From: Margaritispora aquatica
Lineage: Eukaryota; Ascomycota; Leotiomycetes; Helotiales; Discinellaceae
Length of the DNA stretch: 64,000 nt
Direction of reading: 5' to 3'
NCBI GenBank assembly: GCA_007644065.1
Contig: VJWN01000035.1
Location: 62,001 to 126,000 of the forward strand
Each line of letters starts with the position of its first letter. Within the stretch, counting starts at the first letter, position 1. Below, one piece after another: positions 46,383-57,551 of this stretch. The notes beneath the pieces are model-generated. The model searched no databases. It had not been told where the DNA came from and saw only the letters and a program-made list of their open reading frames with translations. Made by a program: the position numbers and the translations under genes.

Positions 46383-47200
46383 ATGGAGAAATTTTACGAC
46401 GACGAGAGCGATACTAGTGATAACCCTAAATACGATACCAGTGACTTCTATAATAACGATAACCTAGATACTCCGCGCAGCTGCGACCCCTTCGACAAGC
46501 GCGCATCCACACAAACACTCGTACTGATAGCGGTTATGGCCCCGAGGAGACTGATGATCGTATAAGCGATGAATATTATATCAATATAGGCGGCGACGGC
46601 GCAGGACCTTCGCTAGAGTAGAGATATGATGCTGCCGAAGTCTATGAGTTTGGAGAGGCTAGAAGGAAGTCCAAAGCACTCTGTTATGAGAGTATCCGAA
46701 TCTAGATTGTCCAGAATCCAAAGGAGAGAGAACGAGATCTTCTTACTATGGACTTCTCTCTATGGTGCTATAAAGAAGTGGATAATAAGGCCGAACCCTA
46801 CGTTTCTCTTCTAGAGACCATCGAAACTTAGCTAATCTATTCTAGTACAACCTTTCTCTTCCGAGAGAACCCGAACCCTATCCTCTGCCCCATCTCTTAT
46901 ATGTTAAGCCACACGATACGTGGTCCTTGTAGATGGTTATACATCTCCCGAACCTTTTTATAACGCGGACCTACTAGGCCTGAGTATGACTGCGATCTGG
47001 TAAATTGGAAAGAGCGGCGTAAACGACCCGTGTTCCGCAAGTTGATAAGGACATTCAGCAGCTAGGTAAAGTCAAAGGACCGAACCAATGACTTATTATA
47101 CGTTCGCCTTTACCTTGACCGCTTAGGAGGGGACGCCGGTTTCGATGTCAAGCTTACAAGCTACTGCTTCTACCGTGGCACTGTAAACGTATTTAATTGT
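46383..47200 (+). pseudogene. DUF3435 relic (tyrosine-recombinase-type mobile-element gene)
   Basis: Several segments match the DUF3435 family despite stops and frame changes: RDLLTMDFSLWCYKEVDNKA then PYVSLLE; TTFLFRENPNPILCPISYML; and RLYLDRLGGDAGFDV then KLTSYCFYRGTVN near 47100-47190. The upstream part (DDESDTSDNPKYDTSDF) is acidic, as in the N-terminal half of such proteins. In-frame stops follow ETIET and GDGAGPSLE, among others. DUF3435 proteins are tyrosine recombinases carried by large fungal mobile elements (Starship captains) and related Crypton-like elements. This copy is dead. I see no element ends nearby. Confidence 0.75.
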
Positions 47201-47313
47201 AAACAGCTTGTGTTGATATTTTTCTGTCTTTAAACTGATCTCTGCTTCTCGGTGTCCCTCATCGTTATTACTGGGTTATCGCCATGGGATACTGTTAGGG
47301 TAAAGTTGCAGCC

Positions 47314-48699
47314 CTAATCTTTATACCCACTCGCTCCCTCCACACATCCAAATGCACCCCCATCCCTGCCAAACATCCTTCTTAGATCCCCCACAAGAGC
47401 ATCAGGTCTCTCCCACGCAGCAAAATGTCCTCCTTTCTCATGCTCGCTCTCAAATACTACTTTCCCCAACGTTGCATTCCATGCTTTAGGAAGCAGGATT
47501 AGGTCTTTCACGAACCGCGACACACCAAGCGGTACATCACTGTATTCTTGTGCGGCTTCGAAAGGCCCAATAGGCTTTCGATGTTCCATTTCGTAATATG
47601 TATTTCCAGCAGCTCCTGGTCCTGCGGTTGAAAAATAATAGATGGAGATCCAGGTCAAAATCTCATCATTAGTCCAAGGGTAGGCGTCTGCCCAATCGTG
47701 TAGCTTTTCATAAAGAAACGCTAATAGGCCAATTGGAGAATCGGTCAGGGAGTAAGAGATTGTAACAGGTTTGGTGGAGAGCAGTCTCATATAGCCGTTT
47801 CCGGAAGTTGAAAAGGCTTGGGTTCGTGCTAGTCCATCCATGTCTGAGGGTGTCAAAGGGTTATCTTTGAATTTGGCATGGAGTTCTGGATGGGTAGAGG
47901 AAGTTGGTTCAGCCGGAGCAGTGTTGTTGAGGTGTTGCGCTTTGCAGTGTGCGGGCCCGTATTTTAGGCTGATGAAGCGGGTGATTAGGTAGCCTAGGTC
48001 ACCACCTTGCGTGACTGTTGATAAAATTAGAGGTGTTTGTACAGGACTTGGGGTTGACTTTCCATATTCTTTGTATCCTAGGGATAACATTAATTTGTGA
48101 CATACTTCGGCATGTTGATCGATGTTGAATGGTTTCTATTTCGGTTAGCACCATTCAACAAATGACCGTGAGTCTTATGCTGACCTTCTTACTCCCAGAA
48201 GAGAAACCAAAATCCACCAAACTCGGCGCCACAACATGAAACGCAGGTCCATCTTTCCCTCCTCTCACTAATTCCGGCAAGATCTTACTGACTTCTATGA
48301 AACTGCCAGGCCAGCCATGAACAAACAGAAGCGGTACAGCATTGGGAACGATGCTGGTTTGATGAACAAAGTGGATATCATATATGCCGAAATTTTCAAC
48401 GGAGATTTTTGACTTGTATTGGGGAAGCGTGTTGAGTTGAGCTTCGGCTTTTCGCCAGTCGAATGAGTTTTGCCAGTAAATGGCTAGGCATTCGATCTCA
48501 GATAATGGTGGGCCTCGAGCCCAGCGGTCTTCGGTGTCGATGATCTTCAGGATTGAGAGTTAGTTTTGAAATGAGGTTAAGTGAAAGAAAGTTGCAAATT
48601 TCATACTTCATCTGGAAAGTTTGACAATGAAAGTTTCTGCTTCAGGCGCTGTAGTCGCTCCTCTGGGATGGCGATCTTGAAGGGAGTGATTGAGGACAT
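47314..48699 (-). CDS. epoxide hydrolase (EHN + alpha/beta hydrolase)
   Basis: Three exons (48699-48607, 48544-48185, 48135-47314) give about 424 aa. The N-terminal part (FKIAIPEERLQRLKQKL) is the epoxide-hydrolase N-terminal domain. The hydrolase core shows the oxyanion loop HGWPGSF, the nucleophile motif VTQGGDLG (aspartate) and the base histidine in GGHFAAWE. The family opens epoxides to diols, often in detoxification or secondary metabolism. Oddly, 16 residues (GKSTPSPVQTPLILST) lie between KEY and VTQGGD. They correspond to a 48 bp former intron (48015-48062) whose donor reads GA instead of GT, so if translated they insert right before the nucleophile. Activity of the product is therefore doubtful. 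A Zn2Cys6 gene follows upstream in the same orientation. Confidence 0.8.
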
Positions 48700-49081
48700 A
48701 GTGTTGGTTGGGAGTACTTCCTTTCGCGGGCTATTGAAGATAACGTAGATTAGGGTATCCATCAGAGGTGTTGTACGGTACTCATAGACGTCCTTTATAC
48801 TTCGTGACAACATTGGTAAAAAAATACCCCGAATGGGTCGACTCTTCCACCACAAGCATTCAATTGGCTCCAGCGTATCTTTTCCAAGCCTTTAAGTTTT
48901 AAGCGAACAGGGAGTCTGGACGACAACAATCAAGACCAGAAGGAAACCCACAAAAAAGTACGCTCCAGGCAATGGGGTTCTTAATCTTCTGTCAGATGTC
49001 GATCAAGCGGCAAAAAGTTCACCAAATATGGCCAAGCAATTCGCATAAGTCAGTCACCATTTTTGATTGGGTATTGTATTC

Positions 49082-49981
49082 CTACAATCGGCTCTTCGTG
49101 TTTCCTGGCAGGGTACTGAATGTCGAGAACTGCAGCTCTAGATAAGATATGGCACCCATGAAGATTTCCAGATTAGGACCGCTTTTCAATTCCATGAAAT
49201 CATCGCCAGCAGCGAACGGTGTATTACACACTGTCTGTAATAACGCAATTGCACCTCGGAGATGCATTTCGACTCCAGTTTTGTCCTGCAGGAAATTTTC
49301 GAGATTTATAAACACGATACTTGCCAAAATAGCCAGTTCGTGACCCCTCGCTGATCTATCAAGACGTTTGTTTAGCTCTCGAATCGCTAAATTATATTTC
49401 TTCATTGGGTATTCTTCCGTAGATTCGGGGTTGATGTGAGCTTCACTAGGAAAATAACGACTTCTACTCAAAGAAGCAGTTGCTAGAGCAGCATGACACA
49501 TAAATGGCTCTGCAAAGACCGCCTGCAAGATTATACTCTCCCAAGCCGCAGTTCCGAAATAGAGCGAGAACTCCTTCGAACACACATGTTGGAAATAGTC
49601 AAAGTGCCGGAGATCGGAGCCATGGAAAGGTAGCACAACTTTAGATTGAAAAGAGGGAGAGATGCGGAGATCTGACGGATGTAACATATGACTCGAATGA
49701 ATCGATTTGACCTGGTTTTCTGAGGCTGAGGTTTGAAAGTCGCATTGCCGGCCCGTACTTGTGCATGGAGTACACGCTGGCTTGACTTCGTCACACTTCT
49801 TTCTTCGGATTCTATAGATAATCAGTAAGGGAGATACAGACATACAGAGCCATTCTGATTAGGCTCGATGGCAGACGTAAAAGTCGTGGGCAACGTACTT
49901 GCATGTTAGACACCCTGTCTTTACTTTGGGAATACCTCTTGCACCTTGGCGACACTTTTTGGGTTTTGTGCCGAGTTTCAT
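49082..49981 (-). CDS. Zn2Cys6 transcription factor
   Basis: Two exons (49981-49899, 49811-49082; 87 bp intron inside the zinc cluster, a common position) give 270 aa. The DNA-binding domain spans about residues 24-51, with six cysteines spaced C-x2-C-x6-C-x6-C-x2-C-x6-C (CLTCKIRRKKC ... CTPCTSTGRQC). A basic N-terminal segment precedes it. The rest is the start of a fungal regulatory domain (AAWESIILQAVF, HAALATASL, YNLAIRELNKRL). The protein ends shortly afterwards at NTKSRL, shorter than most of this class (400 or more residues), so it may be truncated. It lies close to the epoxide hydrolase and could regulate it; that is inference. Confidence 0.8.
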
Positions 49982-50681
49982 CTTTCTGTGCTCAGTCTCG
50001 ATATAACTCGATATGTCTCTCCCCTTGGCTATTGTCTATTGTCTATGATGAGATGAGATGACGCACCCAATACTCTCATTGAGACTGAGTGTTTTCTTTT
50101 TGGAGAAAAGTTGCTGTCATACATAATGACTATTAATAAGAATGTCATAGGTGTCTCGATGAGCGGGAGATGTGAGGTGAATAGTGGAGCCATTTCATTG
50201 CGGTGATTGGCTGTAGCGTAAGTTGAGAACATGCTAACCCTTTATAGATATAGTGAGCAGTCACCTCATTGACGAGGCCTGGTATGTATTCGCCGCCCTT
50301 GCAAGGTACATTGAAACTGAATGTCTCGCGATCAGACTGTGACGAGCGCGTTAGCACTGAGGATGTAGATCATTTGACAAATTGTGATTAGGCTTTAAGA
50401 TGCATTGAGATTTGACTGGACAAATACTACTATAAGCATACATGTTACAGAAATTGGCAGCTAGCAACGCAACCAACAAGTCTACCTTACTTGACCTGGG
50501 ACCTTCTCAAGCAAATCTTCAGTCTCGCTTGGTCGAAAGAGAAAAGATACCAATTGCGGCAAGCAATGTAACTCCAAGTCATTGCTGGACTGATGCTGAA
50601 GTGTGTCGACTACCGAGGAGTAAGATTGAAGACGTGAAAACGATTTTGCAAATTTCCAAGAAATTGCAAGTTCACAGCTTT
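49982..50681. other. intergenic region
   Basis: Upstream flank of the Zn2Cys6 gene and 3' flank of the TmpA-like gene. No coding region is visible. Confidence 0.4.
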
Positions 50682-52714
50682 TCAGAAGTCCCATAGAGTT
50701 CCAAAGACGTGTAGTCCAGCTAAGTACTAGAGGTTAGCAAAGTGGTACAACGGAAATACTGATATGCGTACCTGCGCGACAACCCTGTACCATCTCAGCA
50801 TTCCCTTGCATATTAGATGTAACAAAGATAACCTCAGCTCCAAAGCTTTTCCATGTGTCTTTTAGAAGTTGTACACTATCTGGCCGTCCACCTCGTTTCT
50901 TCGAGTCCCAAAGGATCATTCTCTCAGGCTCGATATGTTTGTGAATTAGCCCTGTTATCACTGGTCCAAAAGTTTTCTCTTGATCAGAGCCGATCCAAAT
51001 TAGAAACCTAGCAGGCTGTCAGAAGAGAGTTTCAACCGAGTATGGATGGACAATATACCAATCTGGACTCTGGATACAGGTAGACAGTGCTGCCCCAATA
51101 CCTGTTCCGGTGCAGATACGGATTCCTCGCTTAAACATTGCAGACGCATGTCCGACCCCAGCTATTGTATATTAGTGAAGGGCAGCTTTGAGTATAATAG
51201 AACGTGCGTACCAAACTTCAACTGCCTAGTCCACAAGGTCTTAGGTGGATCGGTAACAAGACCCTTTGTAAAGTCGCCCTGAACACCGCAGATCATATAA
51301 TGGTACCGAGACTTTCGTCCCTCGCTGATGATTCCAAAGGCGTGGTACTCCATGATTGACGTGTGACTGATTCTGCCCAAGAGACCTTGCTGCATCCCGC
51401 GTTCAAAACGGAGAATAGCGACTTTAGGTGATGGCTAAATCTATGTCAGTCCGTTTCAAGCGAGAAACCAGGGATAAACCAACAATGTCAACTTCGACAG
51501 GGACTTCTCGAAGGGTAAACCACGGAATGAGGACACTACATTCTTTGTGAGTACAACCATCATGCAACTGGAGCAAAACATACAATACTGTCATGAACAC
51601 GGCGAACCAGAGCTCTTGTGCACTGAGCAAAGAATTTGTGTTGGCTCTCCATTGCCCCCGTTTGATATCGTAGGTATTTCCCAAGACCACGAAGGCCCAG
51701 GTTGTCTAGTCATTTTCAGCATCAGTCTCAATACCGGATTGGAGTGTACAGACTGCTAAGCCCAGCCATCCAATGAAGCGATGGTGCTTCTCAAATATGT
51801 TATGGTGGTAGCTAATTGGCGAGTTAGTTCCCAGCGGATCAAAGGTGGAAATGGAACACTAACTTCCGAACCCATGGAAAGGCACTCAGGACTGAAATGA
51901 TTATCAGGATATTTGTGATTATACCAGTAACAATTACAGCACGGTGCTGAACTGCATGATGCCGCACAATTCCGACAATGTTGTAGACTAGCCACCTAAA
52001 GTCCCTGTCAGTGCCACCGAAAATTATTTCATAGGAATGTCTTACCCAGTACCAGAGAGTGCACATCCTGAATGGATGCCTCCAACATGTTGTAAGATTG
52101 AAGTTGCTGCCAGCTTGATGCTCAATGGGGCCCACTAATAAACCATATTAGCACTATATTTGGGGGAAGCAAAGAGAGGAACGTGCACTTCGCAGGCCAT
52201 ATATGGCAATCATGTATAGAAACCGTAGGAATAACTCATTTCGCATCAGAATGGCGCAAAGTAGGTTCCCAAGCACCAAAGCACCGAGATGGTTATCAGC
52301 ATAAGGAAAATGACCTAGTGCAGCCATGATCATCCCAGTAAGGTTGAGCAATGTAACAAAAGTGAAGAACTTGCGGTAAGTATTGAACCAGATTCGAAAT
52401 AGAATCCATCGATTTATCGTTTGTTTTGGTTGTGTAGGCTCCTTAACTACCGGATTGGGATCCGTTGTATTAAGGGCTTGCCACCTCGAGGGCTCTGAAA
52501 GGGATTGTTCTGGCAAATTTGAGAAAACTCTATTGTCGTTATAAGCTGGGGGGAGAGGAGACGAGGGTAAATTGTCGTGTATTGACGTCCTCTGGTCTAG
52601 ATGGGCAAGTGGTGGTGGTGTTGTGAAATTCTGTGTGTAGTCGTAGAGACCTTTCTCTGCGTCATCAAAATCTTGAGTATGACTGCCATTGTGATGGCTT
52701 TGATGTAAGGCCAT
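50682..52714 (-). CDS. TmpA-like integral membrane flavoprotein
   Basis: Nine exons join in frame to about 542 aa: 52714-52187, 52134-52046, 51995-51864, 51811-51754, 51705-51484, 51434-51212, 51161-51059, 51007-50772 and 50719-50682. The N-terminal 100 residues are polar. About six membrane spans follow (FFTFVTLLNLTGMIMAAL, LGALVLGNLLCAILM, AVIVTGIITNILIII). A ferredoxin-reductase-like half then has an FAD-binding stretch (RYHYMICGVQGDFTKGL), a nucleotide loop GTGIGAAL and the typical ending FGTLWDF. This layout matches the TmpA family, whose Aspergillus nidulans founder affects conidiation, and the reductase-like tail of some NRPS-like proteins. Intron 1 appears to use a GC donor (AGT|GCACGT); all others are GT-AG. 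Product and electron acceptor are unknown. Confidence 0.7.
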
Positions 52715-53799
52715 ATTGAAAAGAGGCGAAGTCCTCAAGCTCTCAGAGAGATACTATTTCGGTTTTCAGCGATTTCAGCGAACCGAAAGGGAAAGAAAAT
52801 AGTTGTGTCGAGCAGCAATGGTCAAAAGAAATACCATAACTTAGGTAAAGGACTAGAAATACGCTCTGATAGCCCAGACAATACGATACATGTCGCTTAA
52901 TACCGGTAGTGTAGCTTTCAGGCATGAAAAGAAATCAAATGGACATGAAGTACCGGCCTCTGTCATGGATGAATACAACGCCTTCGGCAAATTAAACATG
53001 GCGTGACGGCCACTTCAGGGGTGGCACGAGACACGTTAAAATAACCCTAATAAATCGTGCTGTTGTGTCATTCGAAAGATATTGGAAGCGAACCATTATT
53101 TTCGAGCCGTTGTCCCTAGCGTAACCAAATCCCCATTGAAACCCTCATTATCCAAATTAACCCCAGATTCTGCACGGGACCGTGGTAACACGTGCGAACC
53201 CAGAAAACAAAAAAAGTTGCGATATATAAAGCCTAAATAGGGCTGCTTGTCGCGCTATCGGCTCAGGGTTCCTACTCCCGTAGTGGTATATGGGGGTCAA
53301 CAGTGAATTTGATAAGGTGATTAGAAAAGTTTTCCTGCTGATACCAACGCAATTAAATTACTTCCTTGCAAGGAGCGAGCACCCATTATGGAGTATAGTG
53401 CACTGCTACTATTGAAATCTAGCTCAAAGCTGCTCCTGGAACAAGCAGACGGAACAAGCAGACGGGCCGTTTCTAGAAGGAAAGAAGAAAGTATTGTTAT
53501 TGTAGCGAAACGCTCCAAACGGAACAACCAATTAGTAGGACCGAGAGATAGGTTACCATGACTTAGGCGCCTCCGAGTTGGCGGATTCGGTATGTAAGGT
53601 TTATTAGCGTAACGTCTTAAGAGACGGTAAATTATACATTCCTTAGCAGGTCTACAGGAACTGTGGGACATCCCACCACCTGACTATCAGATGTTTTTGG
53701 ATGAGGTGGTTAGTTAATTGTTCGGGCCTTCCTCTCTATTAGCCTATACCAAGATGTCGCAACTCCGTCTTTTTAACAACCATATATTTGCTTTGCTCG
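52715..53799. other. gene-free stretch
   Basis: Upstream flank of the TmpA-like gene. A minus-strand frame at 53321-53671 has no motif or splice partner. Nothing else is recognised. Confidence 0.4.
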
Positions 53800-54330
53800 G
53801 CCACACAAATATCGGAAGGGACCCAAACAGGCCCTTCAACGGCGAGATGGCAAAGATAGGAAAGCAAATGTCTTCAGTACAAATGACCACATATCCGAGA
53901 CTGATTCGCCGGTACAAATGAGGTGGCTGTACCCAAAGCTCCAGCCATGAAACCGGAGATGAGTTGGGCACCAATATTGGATGCCAATGCTGCTTCAGTG
54001 ATGAAGATCATGAAGATGAACATGGTGAGGATGAAGATCGTTGAATTGTGTGTCTCCTTGCGGCCAGATTTTTCCTGAGAAAGAGCTCGCCATCAGTGCA
54101 CTAATGGCGAAACCAACGAGCGAACGACCTGCAATTTCTTTTAGTAAATAGTACAAAGAGATAGGGCAAAGCATAGTTATCGTCATCGACACAACCATAT
54201 CACCAACTCCAAGTTCCTTTGTGGCTTGTGATAGAACAGCAGTATTGCCGAAGACGTAGTCCCCACTGCGAGTGAAATAAATACAACCATCCACGTCAGA
54301 GAAACCGGTGAGCGACGCTCCAAAGGGTGT
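53800..54330 (-). pseudogene. MFS transporter relic
   Basis: Segments of a drug-type major facilitator transporter can be read in different frames: WMVVFISLAVGTTSS; LSQATKELGVGDMVVSMTI; EIAGRSLVGFAISALM; FILTMFIFMIF; SNIGAQLISGFMAGALGTA; and a final TEDICFPIFAISPL, which fits the ERTFAFPIFAI-type segment of the family. Frameshifts and missing spans separate them, and only the first four or five membrane segments remain. It is clearly dead. Confidence 0.6.
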
Positions 54331-55377
54331 TTGCCGCCATTATAGCCAACTGTGTACGCCTTGCCATCTCTCCGCTCGTTGATTGTCCGCTCTAGAATGA
54401 GAATGCCAAGAAGGCTGTGGTCGATGGCTGTGGTCGTATAGTATTATTGATCGTGGGGTGGTTGAGTTGGGTTGAAATTGACCTTGCCATAACTTTCAAC
54501 GATGGTTTTCCGCACCGCAAGGCCAACTTTCCCACATTGTAAAAGCGATTGCATAGTGCTAAAACAAACAAGACTCTCTTTATGAAGTGGTGATCGAATT
54601 GATATATCTGGTGAAATTGATATGTTAAAACGAAATGTATGTTTGAAAGGTCAGAAAAAGGAATAAATCTCCTATGATTACCTCATATGCTAACTAAAGT
54701 ATGACTAATGGATCCGAGTTTGGGCCTATAGGAAGAATCGATCCAGATAACGGTGGCAAGTTTTATATCGCGTAGCTCCAGTACCTAATTTGGGTAAGGA
54801 ATGTTACACCATGACAAATACCCAGCTGCCGAAGCCCTGGGACAAATCCATCCAGCTTTGACCATTGGTAATTGCGGACTACAACCTGAAAGTAGAATTT
54901 GAATTCTTCACCCTTTCTTCTATGTAGTATAATCAAGTCAAATGACCTCCTGAACTCCTCATCACCGCGAGCTATGACCTACAGGCTATGGTTAACGAGT
55001 TCACTAGGTTTGGTCGCTATTCTAGATTGCGATCTTCTCCATCCATAAACTGATATTACTCGTTATTACCTAGTCCACTATTTGAAATCCCTTACTTTAG
55101 AATCGATCTGATAAATAAGAATAATCTCCTGAGCACTTTATCGTGAACCCCTTTAGCGAGTAGATATAGTATATGAACCAAATATTGTGAAGAAAATTGT
55201 AATTGATATATGATATATATACATATATACTAAATAAGCAGAAAGACCGTACGTATCTTTAAGATAGCATCACTTTTTTTTTCTTTTTCGATAATCTCTC
55301 TCTATTATTATGATCGCTTTAGTGTTGAATCTCAGATCCAGATACAATCTTACGACTTGTATTACAGGCTGAGAAGT
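54331..55377. other. gene-free AT-rich stretch
   Basis: No coding region is seen. The stretch from about 54900 to 55310 is AT-rich, with TATATA strings near 55205-55230 and an oligo-T run near 55275. Confidence 0.45.
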
Positions 55378-56952
55378 CTAGACTATATGACTTGGTCGCT
55401 TTGCAGACCTTCCACAAAACATTCGGACGATAGATACCCAGAAGTAATATACACCCAACACAATCGCAGTCAGTAGTACCGTTACTACAAGGTAAACGTA
55501 CCACCACTTAGAGGCCACAGGCTCGCCAGCTTCCGCACGCCAGTCGAAAAGTCCCATAGACATGAAGGTCGGCAATGCGAGTCAGCCCACTGAAAAGGAA
55601 AATGTCAAAAAGAGATCACCCACTGAAACAAAGGTAGCTGGGAGGAAAAACATTGTCAAGATTGCTATCGCCTTCATCCTTTTAGCGTCCTGTCTGGCGA
55701 TGCTTGATGTTTCCTAGGGCTTGTTAGACACTTTCCACAAGAACAAGTGGGAATATCTAGCCGCCACAGACCATTTGAAATGTCATAGACACTTGGGAAA
55801 GTAGTTTGTCGCACTTTCTGACCACTGCATTATACTCGTCTATCGACAATTTCAAGTATTCGGTCGCATTCAGCAATGGGAGAGCTGGATCTTTGCCCAC
55901 CATGTTGGGAAACCTGTGCGCAAATGACTTCAATCTTTGAAGCTCAACGACCCAACTGACAAAGGCGTTCTTCAACAGGGCGAGCTCTGCACTGAGGCCC
56001 ACCAGGTCAAGAGGGTCATCTTCATTAATCAAACTATTCTCAATCGCCGTGACACCGAGCTGGAAATTTTTAATCATTCTGATTATTGCATCAGCATAGC
56101 CCTCGACTTGCTCGAACCGGTACACCTTTTCAAGTTGTACAAAGATGTTCATCAGTGTAAATGGAGAAGAAACCGCATATTCTGCAAAAGCAAGTCGACC
56201 AAGAATACTTTTTACTTGTCTAGGCTCACAGCCGAAAAAGACAGCATAGACTTTCTTCTTTACTGGGAAGACGGTCATGGACAACGCTATGTCTTTGTCT
56301 AGCTCATTTGAGCTTCTGAAGTGGAAAACTGAGAAAAGGTCAGGAAATGCGTACATCAAGTCATCTTGGACTGGTTACATTGCTTCCTGATCCGCGGATC
56401 CCTTTTATCTTCTGTGCATAGGATCACTGGCCATCCGCGGTTGATGATAAGTCCTACAACCGGTTGGATGTGGAATTTCTGGGTGATTTTCTTGAACACT
56501 TCGGCGTTGGGAAACGGCAAACGCTTCAGACTGGCCGGGTTTCTAATTGTCTTGCGAGAACCAGTGATGGGGTCTGCGCGACGAGGGCAGATGCTATGAT
56601 GAGGATCAGTAAGAGATATATTCACGATTTTGTCGGCTTGCTCACATAATGGAGACGGACGACATCTCAATAGGTGAGTCTGGCTGCGGCACCTGGTTTG
56701 ATCATATCAGCATTAGTCTCGGTTGCATCCCAACGGATTATAAGGACACACATTATTAAGCCAAGCATTCCATTCGTCTTGAGTTTTGATAATCTTAGAA
56801 TCAGAGCTGTCCTTATTGAAAAAGAATTCCGCCGGTCGCTGTGTTATTGGCTGACAAATCTGCACCACAGTTACTGGTGCTTCGTCATATTGCAAGGCTG
56901 GAGGCTTCATCTGCTCCTCCTCCCACACAACGGTTTTCCATTCAAGATCCAT
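55378..56952 (-). CDS. CorA-like magnesium transporter family protein, last junction damaged
   Basis: Exons 56952-56752, 56692-56646, 56593-56379, 56328-55772 and 55713-55624 join in frame. The soluble part has PVTVVQICQP, ADPITGSRKTI, KVYAVFFGCEP and a long helical region (FVQLEKV, SLINEDDPLDLVGL, ATEYLKLSIDEYN). It ends in MKAIAILTMFFLPATFVS, the first membrane span of fungal CorA-like proteins. The second half, TFMSMGLFDW and a second span (YLVVTVLLTAIVLGVYYF), lies at 55569-55378. Joining the two needs an acceptor at 55570-55571, which reads CG (TTGCCG) instead of AG. The upstream AG option (TTTTCAG) leads out of frame. The gene may be recently inactivated or mis-spliced. The FSMGLFDW-type motif stands where classical CorA has GMN. 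Confidence 0.62.
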
Positions 56953-57551
56953 AACGAAAGTTCAGACGACAATAAATGGATTACCCAAAGTTGTGCGTGA
57001 AGCATTAAGGGAGATTGTTAAGTATTAACTCATCCGAGCGAGTAGAGGACTCGGCTGCTACTTGTCGCAGCTTCTCAGCCGTGAGCACCCATGTAAATAT
57101 GAACCAAAGGAAAGATAGGTACATTTTCAGAGGCGTTTGAGCTGAGAAGTTGTGCTTCTGTGGCGGTTGATAATGACCTAGGAAAATCAAATGATTCTGC
57201 ATGTTTCTTGCTTCTTTTGAGTTGGGCACTGGGCACTGTGGCTTGCATGTTGAGAGGATAAGAGCCCAGCCAGCATCATACACCGAATTATTGGCTGATC
57301 GAAAGGAGCTTGGAGTTCCATGGACATGTATTCACACCGGTTCGATTGTTAAGGCTCCAGTCTCAACAAGCGGTATATATACTAAATGCTTTGGATATCA
57401 ATAAGCCGCATCCTGTAACGGTTGTTAATCTATAATAATATACGTTGCCCCCCTCCCATCCATTAAGTTCTACCTGCTGCTGAGCATAAATTCCTTGATT
57501 TCTACCTACTTTCTTATCCTGCCCTAAGGTAACCTCCCTTTACCTTCGGAT
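56953..57551. promoter_or_regulatory. divergent spacer
   Basis: Lies between the start codons of the CorA-like gene and the small gene at 57552. A TATATA box-like string occurs near 57373. No gene is recognised. Confidence 0.35.

Noticed and set aside
53321..53671. Minus-strand 116-codon frame
   Set aside because: No family resemblance and no promoter or intron support.
57339..57349. GGTTCGATT string resembling a tRNA B box
   Set aside because: No matching A box or cloverleaf arms can be drawn around it.
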